Of a DNA stretch of 5,972 nt, positions 1-5,467 are shown in pieces. Source of the stretch: a bacterium. GTDB taxonomy: Bacteria > Planctomycetota > J058 > JACQDU01. The position numbers and the translations under genes are program-made. The first letter of the stretch is position 1. Every line of letters begins with the position of its first letter. Where the stretch lies: NCBI GenBank assembly GCA_016200955.1, contig JACQDU010000239.1:1-5972 (forward strand), read 5' to 3'. Below the pieces are notes generated by a model. That model was not told where the DNA came from and ran no database searches. It saw nothing but the letters and a program-made list of their open reading frames with translations.

Positions 1-1
1 G

Positions 2-1180
2 AAGGCGCGGCTCGGATACCCGCATGCGCTCTCCGTCCAGAACACGAAGAACGCGACGGAGCGCGCCTACCAGGTGCAGTCGATCCTCGCGCAGGCCGGG
101 CTCAACAAGGGAGTCGCGATCTCGCTCCAGTCCGTGGACCCGGGCACGCTCAAGGCGATCAAGCGAGACAACATCTCCTCGCGCTCCTACGCCGAGCTCC
201 AGCGGCGCTTCACGCGCGACAAGGTCGAGACCTACTCGGACATGATCCTCGGCCTTCCGGGAGAGACCTACGAGAGCTTCGCCGACGGAGTCTCGTCTCT
301 CATCGACGGCGGGCAGCACAACCGGATCCAGTTCAACAACCTCTCGATCCTCCCGAACGCCGAGATGGGCGACCCGGCGTACCAGAAGAAGTACGGCATG
401 GAGGCGGTGGAGTCGAAGATCATCAACATCCACGGGAGCCTCGCCGAGGAGGAGGAGATCCAGGAGACGCAGGAGCTCGTCGTCGCGACGAGCACCATGC
501 CGCGCGAGCAGTGGGTCCGCACGCGCGCCTTCTCGTGGATGGCGGCCTTCCTCTACTTCGACAAGGTCCTCCAGATCCCGATCACGATCGCGCACGAGGT
601 CGGGAAGGCAGGCTACCGCGAGCTCATCGAGCACTTCCTGGAAGGCGACCTCGCGGGCTTCCCCGCGCTCGCGAGCGTGCGCGACTTCTTCCGCGCCGAG
701 GCTAGGAAGATCCAGGAAGGCGGCCCCGAGTACGTCCAGTCCCGGGAGTGGCTCAACATCTGGTGGCCGGCGGACGAGCTCATGCTCATCAAGCTCGCGA
801 CCGAGGGCCGCCTCGATGCCTTCTACGCCGAGGCCGAGCGCGCTCTCGCGCGCTTCCTCGAGGCCAGGGGAGCGAAGCTCGAGGACGGGCTCCTCCGCGA
901 GTCCGTGCTTCTCAACCGGAGCCTCATGAAGACTCCCTTCCAGGAGGCCGACCTCGACCTCTCGCTCTCCTGGAACCTGCTCGAGGTCTACCAGTCGGTC
1001 CTGCTCGGGATGCCGGTGCCTCTCGAGCGCGAGCCGACGCGACACCACGTGGACCGGACGAGCAAGGTCTGGCTCACGTGGGAAGACTGGTGCCGCGAGG
1101 TGATCTGGTACGGGAACAAGAAGGGCGCGTATCTCTACGGGACCTCGTCGAGCCCGGCTGAGCTCGCGGGGCATCACTGA
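2..1180 (+). CDS. Radical SAM protein, C-terminal part (5' end outside window)
   Basis: The open frame enters from the left edge and gives 392 codons before TGA. The GTG at 74 is internal, because the frame upstream (KARLGYPHALSVQNTKNA) already reads as family sequence. What remains is the second half of a radical SAM TIM barrel: VAISLQSVDPGTLKAIKRDNIS, then the DMILGLPGETYESFADGV strand/turn and NNLSILPNAEMGDP. After it comes a long C-terminal region ending in DWCREVIWYGNKKGAYLYG. The CxxxCxxC cluster motif, and any N-terminal B12-binding domain, would lie upstream and cannot be checked. LGLPGET and the QS(V/L)D...LKAIKR element are typical of cobalamin-binding-type radical SAM enzymes, which often sit in surface-polysaccharide or lipid clusters; the family placement rests on recognition. 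The neighbouring SDR, GT2 and methyltransferase genes suggest a role in modifying a sugar or its carrier, but the substrate is unknown. No frameshift or codon anomaly was seen. Confidence 0.85.
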   Translation, partial: KARLGYPHALSVQNTKNATERAYQVQSILAQAGLNKGVAISLQSVDPGTLKAIKRDNISSRSYAELQRRFTRDKVETYSDMILGLPGETYESFADGVSSLIDGGQHNRIQFNNLSILPNAEMGDPAYQKKYGMEAVESKIINIHGSLAEEEEIQETQELVVATSTMPREQWVRTRAFSWMAAFLYFDKVLQIPITIAHEVGKAGYRELIEHFLEGDLAGFPALASVRDFFRAEARKIQEGGPEYVQSREWLNIWWPADELMLIKLATEGRLDAFYAEAERALARFLEARGAKLEDGLLRESVLLNRSLMKTPFQEADLDLSLSWNLLEVYQSVLLGMPVPLEREPTRHHVDRTSKVWLTWEDWCREVIWYGNKKGAYLYGTSSSPAELAGHH

Positions 1181-1204
1181 AGACGCCGGGGAATGGATTG
1201 TGGC

Positions 1205-1221
1205 TTCTGTTTGAAACAGAA
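1205..1221. promoter_or_regulatory. 17-bp perfect palindrome, possible operator
   Basis: TTCTGTTTGAAACAGAA is an 8-bp perfect inverted repeat around one central G. It lies in the only AT-rich patch of the gap between the radical SAM gene and the SDR genes. The single-base spacer suits a dimeric DNA-binding protein better than an RNA hairpin. TTGAAA at 1211-1216 inside it resembles a -35 box, but I find no convincing -10 partner. An operator role is inference. Confidence 0.3.
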
Positions 1222-1331
1222 AACGAATCACGGCAGAGGCGCAGAGGGATGCCGAGTTTCGCAGAGGGACCCTCGAAGGTCGTTCTCTGCGTAGCTCCGC
1301 GCCCCTCAGCGCCTCTGCGGTTCTCGTTGTC
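1219..1331. repeat. Large imperfect inverted repeat of CGCAGAG-type intergenic sequence
   Basis: The arm 1219-1269 pairs with the reverse complement of 1281-1331 around a loop of roughly 11 bases. In the core, ACGGCAGAGGCGCAGAGG and its mate ACCGCAGAGGCGCTGAGG align closely. Over a 38-base core I count about 30 matches by eye. CGCAGAG/CTCTGCG motifs recur within each arm. Similar CGCAGAGGCGCAGAG palindromes occur as dispersed intergenic elements in many environmental bacterial genomes, so this is probably a REP-like repeat copy. It sits just after the radical SAM gene and could fold into a long transcript hairpin. There is no T-run, so it is not a typical intrinsic terminator. Confidence 0.65.
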
Positions 1332-1373
1332 GTTCGAACGTGACTCCCTCAAGCCCAAGCGTGCGTGAACCGT

Positions 1374-1377
1374 GGAG
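1374..1377 (+). promoter_or_regulatory. Shine-Dalgarno deciding the SDR-1 start
   Basis: GGAG lies six bases before GTG 1384. The alternative in-frame GTG at 1372 has no purine-rich site ahead of it (CAAGCGTGCGTGAACC). The paralogous downstream gene shows the same layout, AGAGAGGAGAGC followed by GTGTTC, which supports GTG-TTC as a shared start. Confidence 0.45.
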
Positions 1378-1383
1378 AGAAGC

Positions 1384-2397
1384 GTGTTCCGAGGAAAGAG
1401 AGTCCTGGTTGCGGGCGGAACGGGCCTGATAGGCCGGCCGCTCGTCGAGCTCCTCGTCGAGAGAGGCGCGAGAGTCACGATTGCCTCCCTCGACGACCCC
1501 TCGCGCGCGCATCCGGCCGCGACTTTCAGGAGAGTCGATCTCCTCTCGTTCCCGAATTGCCTCGAGGTCTGCGAGGGCCAGGAGATCGTCTTCAACCTCC
1601 TCGGAGTGAAGGGCTCGCCGGCGGTGACGACGACGCGGCCCGCGAGCTTTTTCGTGCCGACGCTCACGCTGGACACGAACCTCATGGAGGCCGCGCGTCA
1701 GTGCGGGGCCGAGCGCTTCCTGTTCGCCAGCTCGGTCGCGGTCTACTCGCCCGCCGCGGTCTTCCACGAGGACGATGTCTGGACGAGCTTCCCCTCTCCC
1801 AACGACCGGTTCGCCGGCTGGGCCAAGAGGATCGGCGAGCTCCAGGCCGAGGCTTACAGGATCGAGTTCGGGTGGGAGAAGATCGCGATCGTGAGGCCCG
1901 CGAACGTCTACGTGGCCTTCGACAACTTCGACCTCGACAATGCGATGGTCGTGCCCTCGCTCGTGAGGCGCGCCCTCTCGGGAGAGAATCCGCTGCGCGT
2001 CTGGGGCGACGGCTCTCCGCGGCGCGACTTCGTGCACGCGCGCGACGTCGCGGCGGGGATGCTGCTCGCGATCGAGAACGTCGAGAAGCTCGCGCTCCGG
2101 CCCGTGAACCTCGGGAGCGGCAAGGGCGTCTCGATCGAGGAGCTCGTCTCCGTGATCGTGAGCACCCTCGAGAAGAAGCCCGAGGTCGTCTGGGACGAGT
2201 CCAAGCCTCGCGGCGACGCGACGCGAGTCATGGACATCGAGCGCGCGCGCTCGATCGGATACGAGCCCTCGGTCTCTCTCGCTCAAGGGATCCGCGAGAC
2301 GATGGACTGGTACAGGACGAACGGCAGCGCGGCGACGAGCCGCTACGACGTCTTCTCTCCGGGAGACGCCCGGCGCCTGCTCCCGGGGAGCAAGTGA
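1384..2397 (+). CDS. SDR-1: NAD(P)-dependent epimerase/dehydratase-type protein, Tyr-less active site
   Basis: This is an extended short-chain dehydrogenase/reductase of 337 residues; starting at GTG 1372 would add four. Such proteins epimerise, dehydrate or reduce nucleotide-activated sugars in the cytoplasm. Visible motifs are the Rossmann dinucleotide loop GGTGLIG (residues 11-17), ASSVAVY (115-121) carrying the catalytic Ser region, RPANVY (171-176), WGDG...RDF (207-216) that lines the sugar-nucleotide pocket in this family, and NLGSGKGVSI before the C-terminal domain. At the YxxxK position the sequence is FAGWAK: Lys148 is present, but the residue four before it is Ala144, so the usual catalytic Tyr is missing. 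RPANVYVAFDNFD also departs from the common VYGPxD. A 20-residue tail follows the normal end of the fold. The gene overlaps SDR-2 by four bases (GTGA), so the two are probably co-translated. The exact substrate is unknown, and a non-classical chemistry or a structural role is possible. Confidence 0.85.
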   Translation: MFRGKRVLVAGGTGLIGRPLVELLVERGARVTIASLDDPSRAHPAATFRRVDLLSFPNCLEVCEGQEIVFNLLGVKGSPAVTTTRPASFFVPTLTLDTNLMEAARQCGAERFLFASSVAVYSPAAVFHEDDVWTSFPSPNDRFAGWAKRIGELQAEAYRIEFGWEKIAIVRPANVYVAFDNFDLDNAMVVPSLVRRALSGENPLRVWGDGSPRRDFVHARDVAAGMLLAIENVEKLALRPVNLGSGKGVSIEELVSVIVSTLEKKPEVVWDESKPRGDATRVMDIERARSIGYEPSVSLAQGIRETMDWYRTNGSAATSRYDVFSPGDARRLLPGSK

Positions 2398-3293
2398 GAG
2401 AGGAGAGCGTGTTCTTCGAGGGCCGGACCGTCCTCGTCACGGGAGCCACGGGCCTCATCGGGAGCCACGCGATCGAAGCGCTCCTCGCGAGAGGCGCCCG
2501 CGTCGTCGGGACCTTGCACAGGAGCCCGCCCGTCGTCGTCGATCCTCGCATCGAGTACCGGAAGGTCGACCTCGCGACGCGAGAGGGCTGCGAGGCCGCG
2601 GCGAAGGGCTGCGACACGGTGGTCTTCTCCGCCGCGAACACCTCGGGAGCCTTCGTCATGCGGACGAACCCCGTCGCTCACGTGACGGAGAACCTGCTCA
2701 TCAACTCCCAGCTCCTCGAGGCCGCGTGGCGGGCGAAGGTCGAGCGCGTCGCTTTCGTGAGCACGACGACCGTCTACCCCGCCGTCCCGCACGCCGTGCG
2801 CGAGGACGAGGCGTTCACGGGAGATCCTCACCCGGTCTACTTCGGCGTCGGCTGGATGAAGCGCTACATCGAGAAGCTCTGCGCGTTCTACGAGCAGAAG
2901 TTCGGCCTCAAGGTCGCGATCCTGCGGCCGACGAACGTCTACGGGCCTCGCGACAAGTTCGACTTCGAGCGAGGCCACGTGCTGCCCGCGCTGTACATTG
3001 ACGACATGACCGATGCTCTCCTCGGCGCGATCGAGAAGTGCGCCGACGGCGACGCGATCAACATAGGGAGCGGGCAGCCCGTGACGATCCGCGAGGCGGT
3101 GGAGCTCGTGCTCCGGCTCACGGGCCGCGCCGGAGCGCGCGTCGTCTACGACCCGTCCAAGCCCACGTCGATCCCGACGCGCACGATCGACCTCGCCAAG
3201 GCGAGGGCTCGCCTCGGCTACCGGCCCAGGGTCTCGTTCGAGGAGGGGCTCAAGCGGACGATCGAGTGGTACAGACAGAACCCCGCTCGCTGA
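2394..3293 (+). CDS. SDR-2: paralogous epimerase/dehydratase with internal deletion
   Basis: This is a second extended SDR, 299 residues from GTG 2394, which overlaps the SDR-1 stop in GTGA. GTG 2409 is an alternative start, matching the GTG-TTC start of SDR-1. Motifs are GATGLIG (17-23), VSTTTVY (122-128), RPTNVYGPRDKFD (178-190) and INIGSGQPVTI (222-232). The YxxxK site reads FGVGWMK: Lys156 is kept, but Val152 replaces Tyr. After GHVLPAL (residue 200) the protein jumps straight to YIDDM. Relative to SDR-1, and to the usual family pattern, about 24 residues including WGDG...RDF are absent, while the frame stays open to the normal C-terminus (EWYRQNPAR). The gap maps at about base 2993/2994. 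That segment normally helps bind the nucleotide-sugar, so activity is doubtful unless the pocket is rebuilt. It may be a real divergent paralogue, a decaying gene or an assembly error. Confidence 0.82.
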   Translation: MREESVFFEGRTVLVTGATGLIGSHAIEALLARGARVVGTLHRSPPVVVDPRIEYRKVDLATREGCEAAAKGCDTVVFSAANTSGAFVMRTNPVAHVTENLLINSQLLEAAWRAKVERVAFVSTTTVYPAVPHAVREDEAFTGDPHPVYFGVGWMKRYIEKLCAFYEQKFGLKVAILRPTNVYGPRDKFDFERGHVLPALYIDDMTDALLGAIEKCADGDAINIGSGQPVTIREAVELVLRLTGRAGARVVYDPSKPTSIPTRTIDLAKARARLGYRPRVSFEEGLKRTIEWYRQNPAR

Positions 3294-3322
3294 GCCCGAG
3301 CCCGATCGTCCGCCCTCGCGCT

Positions 3323-3346
3323 CGTGATCGTGATCGTGATCGTGAT
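3323..3346 (+). repeat. (CGTGAT)4 hexamer microsatellite
   Basis: Four perfect tandem copies of CGTGAT lie in the 80-bp spacer between SDR-2 and the glycosyltransferase. The unit is six bases, so copy-number changes would not alter reading frame. In the glycosyltransferase frame the repeat reads Arg-Asp pairs, with no stop between it and GTG 3374. Each copy supplies a GTG in a different frame that closes at TGA 3375-3377, so it gives no competing gene. Its effect on spacing or translation is unknown. Confidence 0.75.
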
Positions 3347-3373
3347 CGCGCTCGAACGGCCCGCGCCGGCACG

Positions 3374-4096
3374 GTGACTCTCATGGTCCCCACGATCAAC
3401 GAGGTCGAGGGCATGCGGCAGATCATGCCGCTCGTGAAGCGCGAGTGGGTCGACCAGGTCGTCGTCGTGGACGGCGGGTCGACCGACGGCACGGTCGAAT
3501 ACGCGCGCTCCCGGGGCTACGACGTGGCCGTCCAGAAGCGCCCCGGTCTCGTCGGCGCCTACCGCGACGCCTTCCCTCTCGTGAGAGGCGATTACCTCGT
3601 GACGTTCAGCCCCGACGGCAACTCGGTGCCCGAGGTCCTCCCCGAGCTCACGGCGAAGCTCCGCGAGGGATTCGACATGGTGATCGCCTCCCGATACCTG
3701 GGAGGCAAGGAGAGCGCCGACGACGACGCGCTCTCGCGGCTCGGGAACTGGCTCTTCACGAAGACGATCAACCTACTCTTCTCGGCTCGCTACACCGACT
3801 CCCTGGTCATGTATCGCGGATACCGGACGTCCCTCCTCCGAGAGCTCGGCCTCCTCGAGAACCGGAGGGGCTCGCTCGAGGAATACTGCGAGCGCCTCTG
3901 CTCGTGGGAGCTCCTCTCGACGATCCGCGCGGCGAAGGAGAGGCTCCACGTGGCCGAGATCTACGGCCCAGAGCCCGCTCGCGTCGCGGGCGAGACGAGA
4001 GTGCCCAAGTTCCAGGCCGCGTCGTTCGCGCTCGGGCTGATCGTCGAGGAGTTCCTCTTCCGGCACGTCCCGCCGAACATCGAGAAGAGCCGTTAA
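3374..4096 (+). CDS. Family 2 glycosyltransferase (dolichyl-phosphate-mannose-synthase-like)
   Basis: This 240-residue GT-A fold glycosyltransferase is predicted to move a sugar from a nucleotide donor to a lipid or glycan acceptor at the cytoplasmic face of the membrane. Visible family motifs are PTINE (6-10), VVDGGSTDGT (31-40), the FSPDGNSVPE metal/donor segment (78-87), SRYLGGKESADDD (106-118), GNWLFTKTIN (124-133) and the late EPARVAGETRVPK (200-212), which matches the EPxRxxG pattern of GT2 enzymes. No transmembrane helix is evident, so membrane contact would be peripheral or through partners. GTG 3374 is chosen because it starts four residues before the first beta strand; ATG 3383 is an alternative. 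Neither has a clear Shine-Dalgarno. The frame is open upstream into SDR-2, but there it encodes only low-complexity Arg-rich sequence. It follows the SDR pair on the same strand and is likely in the same operon. Donor and acceptor are not deducible. Confidence 0.85.
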   Translation: MTLMVPTINEVEGMRQIMPLVKREWVDQVVVVDGGSTDGTVEYARSRGYDVAVQKRPGLVGAYRDAFPLVRGDYLVTFSPDGNSVPEVLPELTAKLREGFDMVIASRYLGGKESADDDALSRLGNWLFTKTINLLFSARYTDSLVMYRGYRTSLLRELGLLENRRGSLEEYCERLCSWELLSTIRAAKERLHVAEIYGPEPARVAGETRVPKFQAASFALGLIVEEFLFRHVPPNIEKSR

Positions 4097-4134
4097 CGGG
4101 GGACGCGCCGCATCGTCTGTCCCCGGGAGGCTCC

Positions 4135-4560
4135 ATGAGAGTCCAGCGACTCGCTCTCTCGCTCACGTTCGTGAACCTCGGTCTACTCATCTTCCTGGTC
4201 GCCGCGGCGGCGAGGCTCCGCACGGCCGTGGCGGAGGACGCGTTGCCCGTGCTCCGGGGTCGCGGGCTCGAGATCGTGGACGAGAAGGGCCGCGTCCGGG
4301 CGAGCCTCAAGCTCTACCCGGCGGACCCCAAGGTCACGCTGCCGAACGGCAAGACGCTCCCGGAGACCGTGTTCCTCAAGATGAGCGACGAGAACGGGCG
4401 GCCGAGCATCAAGCTCGGGGTCTCGGTGCACGGCGCCGGCCTCGGTCTCGGGGGCTCGTCGGACCCGACCTATGCGATCTTGCAAGCCGACGGCGACACG
4501 GCCTTGTTGAAGCTCACGAGCAAGGACGGCAAGGAGCAGCTCCTGAAGCAGGCTCCGTAG
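4135..4560 (+). CDS. Small exported or membrane-anchored protein of unknown function
   Basis: The protein has 141 residues. The start is well supported by GGGAGG at 4125-4130, four bases before ATG. Residues 1-5 are basic and 8-26 form a hydrophobic segment (LSLTFVNLGLLIFLVAAAA). A possible signal-peptidase site follows AVA at residue 33; otherwise the segment is an N-terminal anchor. The rest is beta-rich and repetitive in pattern: LEIVDEKGRVRASLKL, VFLKMSDENGRPSIKLGV, YAILQADGDTALLKLTSKDGKEQLL. Each unit has a hydrophobic strand, an acidic-Gly turn and another strand, as in small beta-hairpin or beta-roll proteins. I recognise the general type from hypothetical proteins but no characterised family. 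It starts 38 bases after the glycosyltransferase, so it may be the last gene of that operon. It would act in the periplasm or outside the cell. The role is unknown. Confidence 0.75.
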   Translation: MRVQRLALSLTFVNLGLLIFLVAAAARLRTAVAEDALPVLRGRGLEIVDEKGRVRASLKLYPADPKVTLPNGKTLPETVFLKMSDENGRPSIKLGVSVHGAGLGLGGSSDPTYAILQADGDTALLKLTSKDGKEQLLKQAP

Positions 4561-4566
4561 CCGGGC

Positions 4567-5358
4567 TCAAGGGCTCTTGATCACGTAAGCCCCGGGGTTC
4601 GAGCTCCACTCGAACCGGCGGAGCTCGACCTTGCCGCCGAAGAACTCGTCCACCGCCTTGCTCTCCCCTTCCCAGGGAGGGATGCCGTACTCGTCGAACA
4701 GCACCGCTCCCCCGGGAACGACGAGAGGCCAGAGGGCCTGGAGGCCCGCGAGCGTCGGGCGGTAGAGGTCCACGTCGAAGTGCAGGAGAGAGACGCGGAG
4801 CCCCGGGTTCTCCGAGACGTACTTCGGCACGGTCTCCTCGATGTCGCCTTTCACGAGAACGACGCGAGCCTTGTAGGGAATGAACCGGTCGGCATCGAAG
4901 ATCCGGATCGCGTCCCGGAGCGACTCCTCGAAGGCTCCGCCGTCGAAGCCGCCGGCCTTCTTCCCGACCTCGGGCGCGGGCGCGCCGTCCTTCGGGTCGA
5001 ACGCGCCGAAGCCCTTGAAGTTGTCGAAGCCGATCACCCTCCTCTGCCGGTCGCCCATGTTCCGGATCTCGAGGAAGTTCGCCCAGGAGAGGAGCGTCGC
5101 GCCGCGGTAGACGCCGAGCTCGACGATATCTCCCGGGAGGTTCGCGATCTTCTGGAAGATCTCGTAGTGCGCGAGGAAGCGCTTGAGGAAGACGCGGCGC
5201 GCGTAGATCGGGATGCCGGTCAGCTCGACGAACTCGCGCATCTCGTCGCCCGCCTGCGACCAGAAGACGCCGTCCCCGCATGCGATCAGCGGACGTTCCG
5301 CCGCCACCAGCATCTCGAGCGCGCGATCGATCTTCGCCGGGTCGCCGGCCGATCGCAC
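4567..5358 (-). CDS. TylF-type sugar O-methyltransferase with a TPP-enzyme fragment at its N-terminus
   Basis: From about residue 52 this 263-residue frame is a TylF/macrocin-type class I methyltransferase, a family that uses SAM and a divalent metal to methylate sugar hydroxyls. It shows FLKRFLAHYEIFQKI, the SAM-binding GDIVELGVYRG (76-86), VIGFDNFKGF (108-117), VKGDIEETVPKYV (169-181), and LLHFDVDLYRPTLAGLQALWPLVVPGG (191-217) followed by LFDEYG, with the acidic residues typical of the metal site. The C-terminal end looks normal. Residues 1 to about 50 are instead thiamine-pyrophosphate-enzyme sequence (DRALEMLVAAERPLIACGDGVFWSQAGDEMREFVELTGIP), fused in frame. GTG 5358 is only the first available start and has no ribosome site; ATG 5241 would give 224 residues and nearly the whole methyltransferase core. 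The native N-terminus (roughly 20-30 residues before YARR) appears replaced. The gene converges on the small exported protein with six bases between stops. It may methylate the glycan made by the plus-strand genes. Confidence 0.8.
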   Translation of the reverse strand: MRSAGDPAKIDRALEMLVAAERPLIACGDGVFWSQAGDEMREFVELTGIPIYARRVFLKRFLAHYEIFQKIANLPGDIVELGVYRGATLLSWANFLEIRNMGDRQRRVIGFDNFKGFGAFDPKDGAPAPEVGKKAGGFDGGAFEESLRDAIRIFDADRFIPYKARVVLVKGDIEETVPKYVSENPGLRVSLLHFDVDLYRPTLAGLQALWPLVVPGGAVLFDEYGIPPWEGESKAVDEFFGGKVELRRFEWSSNPGAYVIKSP

Positions 5359-5467
5359 GTCATCGATCGTGAAGCCGCGCGCGCCCTTGCGCTGCCGGCC
5401 GTCTTCGTCGCCGTGATACAGGATGTTCTGCGGAATCTCGAACAGCGCGACGCCCTGCGGCGGCCGG
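5194..5467 (-). pseudogene. Remnant of a TPP-dependent (acetolactate-synthase-like) enzyme, middle segment only
   Basis: Read from about 5467 down to 5194, this frame gives GRPPQGVALFEIPQNILY, which fits the end of a TPP-enzyme pyrimidine domain. It is followed by DPAKIDRALEMLVAAERPLIACGDGVFWSQ and REFVELTGIPIYARR, the start of the central domain. That is about 90 residues of an enzyme usually 500-600 long. The N-terminal catalytic Glu region and the C-terminal TPP/Mg-binding GDG...N domain are absent. Codon use differs from both sides: Leu is CTG in five of six cases, whereas the adjoining methyltransferase uses CTC in 17 of 19. The piece is in frame with the methyltransferase and out of frame with the upstream TPR gene. 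The left boundary is blurred, because IPxYARR suits both families. It cannot be a functional TPP enzyme. Its origin is either recombination or misassembly. Confidence 0.72.

Noticed and set aside
1306..2286. Long minus-strand open frame opposite SDR-1.
   Set aside because: High G+C shadow frame, rich in Arg, Glu, Asp and Val with no recognisable motif. SDR-1 explains the coding signal.
1365..2393. Long open frame in phase with SDR-2 running through all of SDR-1 (a possible 642-residue protein).
   Set aside because: Its translation here is Arg-rich low-complexity sequence lying over the well-motifed SDR-1. Only the part after 2394 shows family motifs.
3266..3373. Earlier glycosyltransferase start at GTG 3266, inside SDR-2.
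   Set aside because: It would add an Arg/Asp/Pro-rich low-complexity extension that includes the microsatellite, and it has no well-spaced ribosome site.
4550..4590. Possible bidirectional terminator between the convergent genes (repeated GGGCTC).
   Set aside because: GGGCTCAAGGGCTC is a direct repeat, not an inverted one, and there is no T-run.
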